Shown here piece after piece: positions 48,268-57,379 of a DNA stretch of 64,000 bases. The notes under the pieces are model-generated. The model was not told where the DNA came from and ran no database searches. It worked only from the letters and a program-made list of their open reading frames with translations. Origin of the DNA: JBBATK01 sp044228285 (GTDB lineage Bacteria; Bacteroidota; Ignavibacteria; Kapaibacteriales; NICIL-2); NCBI GenBank assembly GCA_044228285.1, contig JBGAVD010000003.1:558001-622000 (forward strand), in the 5' to 3' direction. Both the position numbers and the translations under genes were made by a program. Position 1 is the stretch's first letter. Each line of letters starts with the position of its first letter.

Positions 48268-49140
48268 ATGAACCAGGAAGATGGCTACGAACAGCCGCAG
48301 TTCCCACATACCGCTTTTGCTTGGTTGGGAGTACTTAGTGTTTGGTTCCTGTTCTTGGTGTGCAGCGCTTCGCTAGCGCAATTCTTGGGTATTGCTGAGG
48401 CCGACCCACAGATGGCAATCTTCCAGGCAACCGCGCAACTAGCATTCATGCTCGTGCCCACCCTGGTGCTCATGTCCCGCTCCCCCTTAGGCTACCGTCA
48501 GCTCCTACGTCTGAGCGGCACAGGCGTTCACAAGCGCTATTGGTTCGCCGCAGCAGCTTCCTTTGTGTTGGTACAGTTGTTTGCAAGCGGATGGATGCGC
48601 ATACAAGAGCTTGTGCTTCCCTCGTTCCTAACACAACTCTTCGAACAATTGGAGGCTGCTCAAGAGAAAATGTTAGATGCAATCATGGGGCAAAGCGATC
48701 TCATCTCCATACTGCTGAGTGTAGCTGCCGTGGCCGTTGTTCCTGCCTTTAGCGAAGAGCTCCTCTTCCGCGGTCTGATGCAAGTCTCCCTCGAGAAAGG
48801 TCGCGGCATCACAGTGGCAATCATTCATACTTCAATGTTCTTCGCTCTTGCGCATTTCAGCCCGCAGCATCTTGTGCCTTTGCTCTTCATCAGTCTCATC
48901 TTATCACTGCTCGCACAGCGTTCAGGCTCATTGCTGCCAGGCATCGCCCTACACATGGCAAACAACCTCTTGTCGATTGCCATTTATCGCATGCCGGGTT
49001 GGCGCGAAGCAGACGAAGCAACAGAGCTACCCATAGCGCTTGCTGTAGTATTTGTCATTGGAGCATCTGCAATAGTCTTTTTATCATCGCGTCGCTTGCG
49101 CGCCGCCGACCCTCCTCAGACGCAGAACTCAGGATACTAG
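48268..49140 (+). CDS. CPBP-family intramembrane metalloprotease
   Basis: The protein has 290 residues and about eight membrane helices. The three signature motifs of CPBP (Abi/Rce1-like) proteases are present: EELLFRG (163-169) with the paired Glu, FALAHF (192-197) with a catalytic His, and LHMANNLLS with another His. These proteases cut or process membrane-bound substrates inside the membrane; the substrate here is unknown. It lies 35 bases after the GNAT gene and is followed by a convergent gene. Confidence 0.9.
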   Translation: MNQEDGYEQPQFPHTAFAWLGVLSVWFLFLVCSASLAQFLGIAEADPQMAIFQATAQLAFMLVPTLVLMSRSPLGYRQLLRLSGTGVHKRYWFAAAASFVLVQLFASGWMRIQELVLPSFLTQLFEQLEAAQEKMLDAIMGQSDLISILLSVAAVAVVPAFSEELLFRGLMQVSLEKGRGITVAIIHTSMFFALAHFSPQHLVPLLFISLILSLLAQRSGSLLPGIALHMANNLLSIAIYRMPGWREADEATELPIALAVVFVIGASAIVFLSSRRLRAADPPQTQNSGY

Positions 49141-49172
49141 AATCTCAGACATCCAAGACAGTGTAAAAACAC

Positions 49173-49751
49173 TTAGACCTTGCGCACGAACTTTGTCAAG
49201 ATCACAATGAGTTGTCCTTCAACACGACCCTCAATTTGTTCCGTGTTATCTTTCACCAAACGAATATTGTGCACCACCGTGCCTTGCTTTGCCTGAATAG
49301 TACTGCCTTTCACATCCAAACTTTTCACGAGTGAGATATTGTCACCGTCCTGTAAGATGTTTCCATTGCTATCCAAGTGAAAGCCCTCAGCAGCCTCTTG
49401 ATCATGATCACCAGTCTTACGAGCCCACGCCAACGCTTCGTCATCGATATATAACATATCCAAAGCATCAGCAGCCCAACTCTCTGCTCGACAGCGATTC
49501 AGCATTCGCCATGCAACAACTTTCACAGGCGTGTGTTCACTCCACATACTCGTCGTCAGACACTGCCAATGCGCAGTATCCAAGAACTCGCGTTTCTCTA
49601 ATTGGTTTAAACATTTCGTACAGACCAACAAAGTGTCCTCCATCGTCCCCCGACCAAAAGGAGGAACAACATACTCCTGCAATGCCTCGGTCGACGCACA
49701 CAACTCACAACAATTATTACTACGCTGCTGAAGAAGCTTTTGAATGCTCAT
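49173..49751 (-). CDS. PhnA/YjdM-like zinc-ribbon protein
   Basis: The protein has 192 residues. The N-terminal third has two CxxC pairs (CCELCAS and VCTKCLN) forming a zinc ribbon. The C-terminal part is the PhnA domain (HLDSNGNILQDGDNISLVKSLDVKGS, QGTVVHNIRLVKDN, EGRVEGQLIVILTKFVRKV), an SH3-like barrel. The family was named after the phosphonate operon, but its biochemical role is not settled and no phosphonate genes are near. It is convergent with the CPBP protease gene, with only 32 bases between the stops. Confidence 0.9.
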   Translation of the reverse strand: MSIQKLLQQRSNNCCELCASTEALQEYVVPPFGRGTMEDTLLVCTKCLNQLEKREFLDTAHWQCLTTSMWSEHTPVKVVAWRMLNRCRAESWAADALDMLYIDDEALAWARKTGDHDQEAAEGFHLDSNGNILQDGDNISLVKSLDVKGSTIQAKQGTVVHNIRLVKDNTEQIEGRVEGQLIVILTKFVRKV

Positions 49752-49902
49752 GGATTGGATCTCACTGTGGTGGTATGAAAAAAGAGTGCAAAGCTAAGGC
49801 CTACACTCGTCTTTAACACCATCTAGTCCATTTAGGGTTGATAACATTGCTATCACCCGATTGAGACAACGAGACCGTCAGCTCCACTGAGAGCCCCTGG
49901 CC

Positions 49903-50364
49903 AGCCCTGAAAGGGCGACAACAATCCAGCACAGGGCGCAGCCTGTGAACAGGAACCCTAACATCAAATAGCCCTGAAAGGGCGACAACAATCCAGCACA
50001 GGGCGTAGCCCTGTGAACAGGAACCCGAACATCAAATAGCCCTGAAAGGGCGACAACAATCCAGCACAGGGCGCAGCCCTGTGAACATGAACCCGAACAA
50101 CAAATAGCCCTGAAAGGGCGACAACAATCCAGCACAGGGCGCAGCCCTGTGAACACACGCGACAGAGGTTCCATCAGCCCTGAAAGGGCGACAACAATCC
50201 AGCACAGGGCGCAGCCCTGTGAACATGAACCCGAACATCATGAAAGCCCTGAAAGGGCGACAACAATCCAGCACAGGGCGCAGCCCTGTGAAATCACGCG
50301 TCAGAAATTGTATCAGCCCAACAAATGTTTCAACAATCCAACCTAGGGTGAACCCCCGGGGTTA
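49903..50364. repeat. Tandem array of 67-70-bp repeats (block 2)
   Basis: Six copies start at 49903, 49970, 50038, 50106, 50176 and 50245; a decayed seventh lies at about 50314-50364. Each has the palindrome AGCCCTGAAAGGGC, the linker GACAACAATCC and the inverted repeat CACAGGGC GCA GCCCTGTG, then a less conserved tail of about 20 bases (AACATGAACCCGAACATC-like or ACGCGACAGAGG-like). The copies would fold as pairs of hairpins in DNA or RNA. Frames through the array encode only repeated peptides. Confidence 0.92.
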
Positions 50365-50429
50365 CAAAGGCGTTTCATAAAAAGAACTCGGAGGCGGTGG
50401 TACTCTGAAAACCAAAACGAGGTTATGTG

Positions 50430-50880
50430 TTGGGTTGTTGCTGCCCTTCCGACGTCGATGAACACTCTGTCCCGTGCGTTCACAGGGCTGCGCCCTGTGC
50501 TAGATTGTTGACGCCCCTTCAGGGCTGATGCGTTCTCAATCGCCGTCATTCACAGGGCTGCGCCCTGTGCTGGATTGTTGTCGCCCCTTCAGGGCTGATG
50601 TGTTCTCGGGCGCGGGCGTTCACAGGGCTGCGCCCTGTGCTGGTTTGTTGACGCCCTTACAGGGCTGATGCGTTCTCAATCGCGGGCATTCACAGGGCTG
50701 CGCCCTGTGCTGGATTGTTGTCGCCCTTTCAGGGCTGATGCGTTCTCAATCGCCGGTATTCACAGGGCTGCGCCCTGTGCTGGATTGTTGACGCCCTTTC
50801 AGGGCTGATGTGCTCTCGGGCGCCGGCATTCACAGGGCTGCGCCCTGTGCTGGATTGTTGACGCCCTTACAGGGCTGTTG
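50430..50880. repeat. Tandem array of exactly 70-bp repeats in reverse orientation (block 3)
   Basis: Six copies of the reverse complement of the block 2 unit start at 50481, 50551, 50621, 50691, 50761 and 50831, each 70 bases apart. A decayed copy at about 50425-50455 faces the centre. Tails between copies are of two types, one with TCTCAATCGC and one with TCTCGGGCGC, mixed in no simple order. With block 2 it forms an inverted repeat of about 430-bp arms. Confidence 0.92.
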
Positions 50881-50902
50881 GGCTCTCTGGCTTGCATTTC
50901 AA

Positions 50903-50962
50903 CAAAAAAAAATCTGCCACCTTCAGCATACATCATCCATGATGTGACACTGCGGTGGCAGA
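50903..50962 (-). terminator. Terminator-like hairpin with T-run, flgE side
   Basis: On the minus strand TCTGCCACC ... GGTGGCAGA arms enclose an inner CATCATCCATGATG hairpin and are followed by nine or more T. It lies about 225 bases past the flgE stop at 51187; the DNA between holds no supported gene. Confidence 0.75.
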
Positions 50963-51186
50963 CGGTTGTCGTGATATTCCTCGAGAAGAGTAAGCTGTGA
51001 AGCTTTCGACTTCTCTTACCTCCAACATCATTCCAAGCTATACTTTTTGGATTGTCGTTGCACATCTCTGTTTGTGCAAAGGAAGAAACGAAGGAGCAGA
51101 GAAACAATTGTGTGATAGAAGAGCAAGAAGGGCTCTTGGAATCTCAACAGAATGTTAATGCTTAGACTTCGAATCTCAAGAGACTA

Positions 51187-52512
51187 TTAACGTTTCAATG
51201 AGTTGATTTCCTGTAAGAACTGATCACTGATGGTGATGGTTCTTGACGCAGCTTCGAAAGCGCGTTGGGTTGAAATCAAGTCGGTGAACTGTGTGGTCAA
51301 GTCGACGTTTGAATCTTCAAGGGCGCCGCCAATAACTTTCACGCTGGCGAAGATGTCGCTAGCTGTTCCGATGTTTGGCAGACCGCTATTAGGAGATACT
51401 GTGTACAAGCTATCACCAGTCTTCTGCAAACCACTTGGGTTCGTGAATTTGGCAACAGCGATTTGTCCTAAGACTTCTGTTTGGCTGTTTGTGAATCCGC
51501 CGAAGATGCGACCGGTTGAGTCAACGCTAATGCTCGACAAGTTACCTGCAGCATAACCGTCTTGGCTCACGAGATTCACAGAGCTTTGACCAGCAAATTG
51601 CGTGATACCGTTGAGAAGGTTACCTGCTTCAGCCAACACGATTGAGACATCCTTTGCAGGGTCAAACGGTGTGCCTGAACCAAGAGCAGTGTTGAGGTTT
51701 GCTGCTGTGATCGAGAAGTTCAATGGAGTGTTGATCGATCCGTCAGCGTTGAAGGTGACGTTGCCGGCTGCTGCTGGCAAAGTGATGTTTTGTCCGTCGA
51801 TAGTACCTGTCATTGCATACTGATTAGCAGTAGCTGACTTGGTGAACGTGATGTTCAACACGTGAGAGATACCGATGTTATCGTAGACAGGAATTGAGGT
51901 CTGAGCAGTTTCACCAGTTTGTAGAGCAGCGCTGAGGTTTCCAGCCATTTGCACTGTTTGGGATTGACGTGGGCTCGACTTAATGTTTGGGCTGATAAGA
52001 ACGTTGGTGAGATTACGATCTAACACGTTGTTGCCAGTGCTGTCCTTCACAACCTTACCTGAAGCGTCAACCTTGTCATTGTAGCCTTGAACGAAAGCAC
52101 CGCTTACGCTATCTACCAGGTTTCCGTTTTTGTCGAGCGAGAAGTTACCTGCGCGTGAGTACATCATGGAGCCGTTGCTTTGCAGAGCAAAGAAGGCGTC
52201 GCCAGTGATTGCTACGTCAAGTGCGCGGTTTGTTGTGCGGATACTTCCTTGGCTGAAGTCCGTACGAACAGCGCCCATACGTACACCAAGACCAATTTGT
52301 AACGGATCAACACCACCGGTACCGCCCTTAGCGATATTGGATGGACCAACACCAAGGTTCATGACCTGCGAGAGTTGATCAACGAATGTTGCTTCGCTGG
52401 CTTTGTAGCCTACGGTATTCACATTCGCAATGTTATTGGAAATCACATCCAGACGTTGCTGGTGTGCTTGGAGGGAAGTCGTTCCCGTCGTGAGTGAACG
52501 AATCAAAGCCAT
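51187..52512 (-). CDS. flgE: Flagellar hook protein FlgE
   Basis: The product has 441 residues. The N-terminus has the rod/hook assembly motif (LTTGTTSLQAHQQRLDVISNNIANVNTVGYK), then FSQGSIRTTNRALDVAITGDAFF and YSRAGNFSLDKNGNLV, typical of the hook D1 region. The middle is a variable D2 domain, and the C-terminus has ALEDSNVDLTTQFTDLISTQ and RAFEAASRTITISDQFLQEI. It builds the curved hook that couples the motor to the filament. AAGGG lies seven bases before the ATG. The TIGR02530 gene lies upstream on the same strand, as in other flagellar operons. Confidence 0.96.
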   Translation of the reverse strand: MALIRSLTTGTTSLQAHQQRLDVISNNIANVNTVGYKASEATFVDQLSQVMNLGVGPSNIAKGGTGGVDPLQIGLGVRMGAVRTDFSQGSIRTTNRALDVAITGDAFFALQSNGSMMYSRAGNFSLDKNGNLVDSVSGAFVQGYNDKVDASGKVVKDSTGNNVLDRNLTNVLISPNIKSSPRQSQTVQMAGNLSAALQTGETAQTSIPVYDNIGISHVLNITFTKSATANQYAMTGTIDGQNITLPAAAGNVTFNADGSINTPLNFSITAANLNTALGSGTPFDPAKDVSIVLAEAGNLLNGITQFAGQSSVNLVSQDGYAAGNLSSISVDSTGRIFGGFTNSQTEVLGQIAVAKFTNPSGLQKTGDSLYTVSPNSGLPNIGTASDIFASVKVIGGALEDSNVDLTTQFTDLISTQRAFEAASRTITISDQFLQEINSLKR

Positions 52513-52698
52513 GAGAGACCCTTCAGTAAAGTGGAGAATACAATTCGACTAAACGGTGGAAGCAGCATGAAGACAAGCATCGACGTGTCTGCGCGCAGCG
52601 CAGGCGTGAATGAAAAATCTCCTGAAGATTCCTGTGTGGTTAGCGAGTGCTTTTATCAGTCAGTCAAAAAGCAACTCTTGTATTTGGAGGGTCTCCTG

Positions 52699-52725
52699 CC
52701 GGTTGACTACACTGTAGCCAACCGG
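52699..52725 (-). terminator. Hairpin between the TIGR02530 and flgE genes
   Basis: CCGGTTG-A-CTAC, loop ACT, GTAG-C-CAACCGG: an 11-bp stem with one mismatch, 44 bases past the stop at 52769 and without a T-run. It may reduce read-through into flgE or mark an RNA processing site. Confidence 0.45.
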
Positions 52726-52768
52726 ACGAGGTCCAACCCGATTGTCACCGCCGCCCTAACCACAGAGC

Positions 52769-53188
52769 TTAGGCAACAACTGCTGAATCGATATTCGTAA
52801 ACACATTGTTTTGTGCTTGATCGCCTTTCAACGCGGTAATCACCGTGCGATTGCGAACACTCACGATAAAAGCCATATCCCGGAGCATGACGAGAGAATC
52901 TTTGGCACCCTTATCTCCAGCCTTTGTTACCGCGCTCTCCAGACGCTTCATGTCGTCCTGACTCAGTTGTATATCACGACTGTTCAAACGCGCTTGAGCG
53001 TGATTAGAAAACTTGATGCTTTCTAACTCGTTCTGCAGAATGTTAGCAAAGGGAGTACTAGGAGTGGACGAGACCTGAGGAGTTGGTTGGAGTTTTTGGA
53101 CTCCGCCAACTGGTACAAAGGGAAGTTGTATGCCGTTCAATTCCATACGTCGTTCAATCCTTGAAATTGCTCCTGTCATCCTTGACAT
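52769..53188 (-). CDS. TIGR02530-family flagellar protein
   Basis: The product has about 139 residues. Its C-terminal half is the characteristic domain (FSNHAQARLNSRDIQLSQDD, then LVMLRDMAFIVSVRNRTVITAL and NNVFTNIDSAVV). The family sits in flagellar hook gene clusters, often beside flgD and flgE; its job is not well defined, probably in hook assembly or export. The frame opens at 53308, but that N-terminus would run across the terminator at 53297-53340; therefore a start at 53188 or 53179 is better. A 77-codon frame on the opposite strand (52567-52800) overlaps its end and is not supported. Confidence 0.88.
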   Translation of the reverse strand: MSRMTGAISRIERRMELNGIQLPFVPVGGVQKLQPTPQVSSTPSTPFANILQNELESIKFSNHAQARLNSRDIQLSQDDMKRLESAVTKAGDKGAKDSLVMLRDMAFIVSVRNRTVITALKGDQAQNNVFTNIDSAVVA

Positions 53189-53296
53189 TGGAATGTCTTC
53201 ATCATGAGACGAAGAGTTCAATACACAAGAGGTTATCGGAGCAGTGTGGGAAGACTTGAGAACTTTTTCTGTGCTTTTGTGTCTTTTCTGAAAAAG

Positions 53297-53340
53297 AAAA
53301 AGGGCCAAAACGCTATATGTTCCGCGTTTGGCCCTTTTTT
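53297..53340 (-). terminator. Terminator of the second chemoreceptor gene
   Basis: A-rich left and T-rich right arms (AAAAAGGGCCAAA...TTTGGCCCTTTTT plus CGC/GCG) with a ten-base loop, 25 bases past the stop at 53365. It can work on both strands because both arms end in A/T runs. Confidence 0.9.
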
Positions 53341-53364
53341 CCTCTGAAAGTTTCCGTCAACCGC

Positions 53365-55665
53365 TTAGGAAACGCTGCTTCTGGAGTAGCTGCTTCGCTG
53401 TGAAGACTCCACTATGTGCTTGTCTTCTGCATAGTGTGGACGAGGTCCGCCTGTCATGCTTCCGCCCTCGTCGTGCAGACGGAAATGGCTAACGATCTGA
53501 TGCAAGTTCTCGGTTAAACGGTTTAGATCATCCGCAGCATGTGCTATCTGCTCAGTACCGGTAGCCGTTTGACTCGTCACTTCACTGATCGCTTGAATGC
53601 TTCGGCTAATGGTTTCGCTGGCACCAGATTGCTGCTCGCAGGCTACAGCAATTTGCGAGATCATGCTCGACACGTTTTTCACTGACTCTGAAATGCCGGT
53701 GAATGCCTGTCCTGCTTGGTCTGTGAGCTTTATACCCTGATCTACTTCTTCTGTGCCAGACTCCATAGAGTCGATCGCTGTACTTGTTTCGTTCTGAATT
53801 CTAGAGATCATACCGGAGATCTCTTTTGTCGCCTTTGTAGTTCGCTCTGCAAGCTTGCGAACTTCATCTGCAACGACTGCAAAGCCACGCCCCTGCTCGC
53901 CTGCCCGCGCAGCTTCAATTGCTGCATTCAATGCCAAGAGGTTTGTTTGATCTGCAATATCATTGATAACGGTAATGATCTCACCAATCTGCGAACTGGA
54001 ATCGCCAAGTGCTTTCACCATTTGTGCACAGTTGTGGACTACATCTGCAATACGCTTCATTCCTTGCACGGTGTCACGAATGACGATAACGCCTTGGTCA
54101 GCAGCACGTCGTGCTGTCTCGGCATTCTCTGCTGTCTCCCGAGCGTTTGTCGAATTCTCAATAATCGTCTTGGTCATCTCTTCTACGGCACTAGCAACAT
54201 CTGCGGTTTGCATGGTCTGCTCGTGCGAACCAGCTGCCATTTGCTCTGTTGAAGAACTAATCTCGCTCGATGCGCTGGCAGTCGCGTCCACAGCATTGCG
54301 AACATTCTCAACGACGTTTCGAAGATTGATGACGGAGCTGTTGAATCCAGTACACAGTTCAGCGATGAGATCTTCTCCCTCGGCTGGAATTTGTACCGTA
54401 AGATCACCAGTAGAAAAACGTTGCATTCCTCCAAGAACAACACTAATGGAATTGCGTAAATACTCACTGTATTCGTCGCTTTGTTTCTTGAGGTCTTGGG
54501 CTTCTTCTGCGAAGCGACGTGCAGTTTCGCGTTCTTGCATGTTCTGCGCATTCGACTCTTTAATGGTCTGAACCATTGCATTAAAGCCGCTACCGAGTTG
54601 ACCGAGATCATCTTCGGATACAACGTTAACCACTGTGTCAAGATCACCGCTTTGTACTGCGCTTACTGCAGTACGCAACTCTCGAATGCCCTTAACGATA
54701 TAGCGGGCAACCAGTACACTGAGTACGAGTGGAAGAAGCATAAGGAGCAAGGCGATGCTGATGTTGCGAAGTCTCTCGCTCGAGAATCCATCTTGTCTCG
54801 CCTCAAGTAAGCTGTGCAACTGTTGTAATGCCTGTGTTGTGAAAGCACTGTTCGCGCTGTATGCATCAAGAATTGCGCTGCGATGAGAATCGATTACTGC
54901 TTGAGCTGCCGCTCCGCTTGACGTTCCAATGGTTTCCAGATCACTTAGATAGCGTGCTGTTTTGAGCAAACGTGTCAGCGAGCCTTCTAGACTCTTGCGC
55001 ACATCACCGCTGCTGTTTTTTGTCATTGAAGTCTGTACATCTGTTTCTAGAGTTGCGCAAACATCTTCTATGCGAGCACAAGTAACCGTCAAGCGTGTTA
55101 AGGCTTCGGGACCACCATTAGTGCCACAATACTCCAAGTCCTTCAACAACTTTGCTTGAAGGTTCGCCAAATCGGCAGTGCGAATGCAGCAAGCATCCAT
55201 CAAGTAGTATGAGTCGAGGTCTGGATCTAAAGTCAAGTTTGAGTTGTCCGCAACTGTTGCGATGATATCTCGCGTTGCTCGCTGCAGATCTGCGCATTTT
55301 ACTGGAGTTGCATTTGAAGCTGCAGCGCTAGCAGCAGCTTGCAAAGCGCTCACTTTGTCTTTGATACCAAGCTTGTCGATAGCCTCTTCTTGCTTTTGAA
55401 GTTCTGAGAGCGAAGCATTCACAAGGGCATTGTCCATCTGAAAGATAGACGAGCCACCTTTTGCAGCTTCGGTCATGAGTGTGCTCAATGAACCTAATAC
55501 TCTTGTACCGGATGCTTCCTTGGCAGCAAACTGAATACCTTCATCACGCACCGTCACGAAGAAGTACATCAACACAAGAATAACCAGACTGAAGCCACCA
55601 GTCGTTAACATGAGCTTTCGCTCAATACTTCCCTTTCGAAGGTACTTTTCTATCCACTCTTTCAT
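53365..55665 (-). CDS. Methyl-accepting chemotaxis protein
   Basis: The receptor has 766 residues. Membrane helices lie at about 18-38 and 306-328; the 270-residue periplasmic part is helical and resembles nitrate/nitrite-sensing-type or other helical-bundle sensors. After HAMP (YIVKGIRELRTAVSAVQSGDLD) comes a second HAMP-like unit (MQRFSTGDLTVQIPAEG). The signalling tip (DQTNLLALNAAIEAARAGEQ and RGFAVVADEVRKLAERTTKA) is intact. No CheR-binding pentapeptide ends the protein. The gene lies 53 bases after the porin stop, with AAGGAAAG before the ATG, so the two are likely one operon. The DNA of the tip region shares more than 40 identical bases with the receptor at 23741. Confidence 0.95.
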   Translation of the reverse strand: MKEWIEKYLRKGSIERKLMLTTGGFSLVILVLMYFFVTVRDEGIQFAAKEASGTRVLGSLSTLMTEAAKGGSSIFQMDNALVNASLSELQKQEEAIDKLGIKDKVSALQAAASAAASNATPVKCADLQRATRDIIATVADNSNLTLDPDLDSYYLMDACCIRTADLANLQAKLLKDLEYCGTNGGPEALTRLTVTCARIEDVCATLETDVQTSMTKNSSGDVRKSLEGSLTRLLKTARYLSDLETIGTSSGAAAQAVIDSHRSAILDAYSANSAFTTQALQQLHSLLEARQDGFSSERLRNISIALLLMLLPLVLSVLVARYIVKGIRELRTAVSAVQSGDLDTVVNVVSEDDLGQLGSGFNAMVQTIKESNAQNMQERETARRFAEEAQDLKKQSDEYSEYLRNSISVVLGGMQRFSTGDLTVQIPAEGEDLIAELCTGFNSSVINLRNVVENVRNAVDATASASSEISSSTEQMAAGSHEQTMQTADVASAVEEMTKTIIENSTNARETAENAETARRAADQGVIVIRDTVQGMKRIADVVHNCAQMVKALGDSSSQIGEIITVINDIADQTNLLALNAAIEAARAGEQGRGFAVVADEVRKLAERTTKATKEISGMISRIQNETSTAIDSMESGTEEVDQGIKLTDQAGQAFTGISESVKNVSSMISQIAVACEQQSGASETISRSIQAISEVTSQTATGTEQIAHAADDLNRLTENLHQIVSHFRLHDEGGSMTGGPRPHYAEDKHIVESSQRSSYSRSSVS

Positions 55666-55718
55666 TACAGTACTTTCCTTATTGTTTGGGTTTCAATAAT
55701 TAGAGAACAATACTACGA

Positions 55719-56822
55719 CTAGTTGAATGCTACGCCCAGACTAAACATGCCTTCAATGCGATGGTGTGAAGGACTTCCTTCTGTGGACATAAACAATGCG
55801 TTGTCCATATCATAGTCAGTCATGTAGCGGGTTTCACAGCGCAAGTAGGCGTTTTCGATTGGACGAAACTCGAGACCGAGGGTAGCAGCATGAGCACAGA
55901 GCTTGGTGTTACCACTGAGAATTCCATCAGCATCGTGGAAGAGTTCTGCACGAGTTGTGGCGAACAGTTGACTTGTGAGACTATAACGCAATGAAGCAAA
56001 GGCACCGTATGCAACAGAGGTACTAGCAGCATCTGCGCTTTGCTTTTGAGTAGCTACGTCAACCACGACCTTCAAAGCTAGTTTCTCGCTCAATGTTGAG
56101 TTTACTACCAAGTCGTTCAATACGCGCGTCAACGGCTCATTTCTACTTGCTTGCTCATTGCCTGCGATTCCATTCAACGCAATCGTGGTTGAAGGACTCA
56201 ACTTGTAGCTTACACTATAGCCCAATGATTTGTCTTCGTTGTTGTCTGTAAACCGATTGTATCCGTTCAACACGTGTACACCCATGTTCAAGTCTGAACT
56301 CAGATCATAACTCACGCGAACGCCACTTTGAAAGAAGGGTTCGAACTGGGTGGTGAGGGCAACGGAGGCAAGCCAGTTGTCGCGAGGACAGATCGCTTCT
56401 CCACCTATGTGTGTCAGGAAATAGCCTGCATCAACCCACAAACCCTCGGTCATGCAAAGTCCTACATAGGCTTCCTGTATACGATTACTTGGAACAAGGA
56501 TGTCCTCACCCGTTGAAATCCAGTCATACTGAGAAACATCGCCATACTGAAGCGTGAACTTTGCATGGTACTTCTCTGCATCCGCTTGCGCAGTTACTTG
56601 AATGATGTTCAAAGCAAAGGTGTTCTTCGTGATGTTCAGCGGATTCAGATACACTCGGTTCTGTGTAGCGTAGGCGTCATTGTCTGTGGCATAGTAGGTA
56701 TCCATGAAGCCACTGTATTTGAAGATAGAAGCTGGGCTCTTCTCTGCCGACGCTTCAGTGCCTTGTGCGAACATGGAGCTGCTTAGGCCAATGCATATCA
56801 ATGCCAAGATCAAACGATTCAT
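55719..56822 (-). CDS. Outer-membrane beta-barrel porin (bbp2-like)
   Basis: The protein has 367 residues with a signal peptide (MNRLILALICIGLSSSMFAQ). The mature sequence is made of alternating strands typical of a barrel: SGFMDTYYATDNDAYATQNR at the start, FTLQYGDVSQYDWISTGED, YVGLCMTEGLWVDAGYFLTHIG, SLGYSVSYKLSPSTTIALNG, and a last strand RIEGMFSLGVAFN that ends in Asn rather than Phe. It resembles the putative porin family bbp2. It would let small solutes cross the outer membrane. The chemoreceptor gene follows 53 bases after; a joint role, such as uptake and sensing of the same compound, is inference. Confidence 0.82.
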   Translation of the reverse strand: MNRLILALICIGLSSSMFAQGTEASAEKSPASIFKYSGFMDTYYATDNDAYATQNRVYLNPLNITKNTFALNIIQVTAQADAEKYHAKFTLQYGDVSQYDWISTGEDILVPSNRIQEAYVGLCMTEGLWVDAGYFLTHIGGEAICPRDNWLASVALTTQFEPFFQSGVRVSYDLSSDLNMGVHVLNGYNRFTDNNEDKSLGYSVSYKLSPSTTIALNGIAGNEQASRNEPLTRVLNDLVVNSTLSEKLALKVVVDVATQKQSADAASTSVAYGAFASLRYSLTSQLFATTRAELFHDADGILSGNTKLCAHAATLGLEFRPIENAYLRCETRYMTDYDMDNALFMSTEGSPSHHRIEGMFSLGVAFN

Positions 56823-57306
56823 AGCGGTAATGTGTGTGGTGATACAATGGAAATCTGAATACGTTTCTGGGCTCGTGTTCTCACACCGAGCAAGAGCGCT
56901 CTCCTAGATCTCGTGAATCTTATTATCGCTATCATCTGCCTGAGCTTGAGCGGAAGTATGAGAATTTATTTGACTTAGAGACACTCAAGTAGCTTAGCCA
57001 TTGCTCTTCGTGTGCGCGATCGTGATGCTGATTCAAGCTCTTTCTCTGCAACAACAACTCTCATCGCGTGTACTCAGGATTAAACGTATGCTTAAAGGTC
57101 AACTGCTGCGGGTACAGTGCTTTGTTTGATTGGCAGAGTGGATCGGTTGTTGAAATCGCCAAGGTTATCGTTGCAGACTATGGTGAAGCACATCGTTGGT
57201 CTAGCGCGTAGCCAGATAGATATCATCCTTTCTCTGTCAGCTTCCAGCCAGGTTCTTTGCACCTCCGTGCTTCTCGTCGTTGCGAGGTATGAGATTGCAT
57301 GCTGAC
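56823..57306. other. Intergenic region before the porin-receptor operon
   Basis: No gene supported; a 62-codon plus-strand frame (57117-57305) lacks a ribosome site. The promoter of the porin-receptor operon should lie within the first 150 bases upstream of 56822. Confidence 0.4.
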
Positions 57307-57338
57307 AAAAAAAAACTGCCCGATAGGTATCGGGCAGT
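57307..57338 (-). terminator. Terminator of the haem-motif chemoreceptor gene
   Basis: ACTGCCCGAT, loop AGGT, ATCGGGCAGT followed by nine T on the minus strand: a classic rho-independent terminator, 42 bases past the stop at 57380. Confidence 0.92.
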
Positions 57339-57379
57339 CGTAATCATCTTCCACTGAGAGTCAGACCTGAGGTCTGGCT

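Noticed and set aside
49903..50880. CRISPR-like look of the repeat arrays
   Set aside because: The parts between the repeats are related to each other rather than unique, cores contain two palindromes each, and no cas gene is near.
52567..52800. Plus-strand 77-codon frame between the TIGR02530 and flgE genes
   Set aside because: It has a passable GGTGG before the ATG but overlaps the 3' end of the TIGR02530 gene in antisense and resembles no family; not enough support.
53716..54571. Long plus-strand frames (178 and 202 codons)
   Set aside because: Both are antisense to the highly conserved chemoreceptor signalling domain; their Cys- and Ser-rich composition is a reflection of it.
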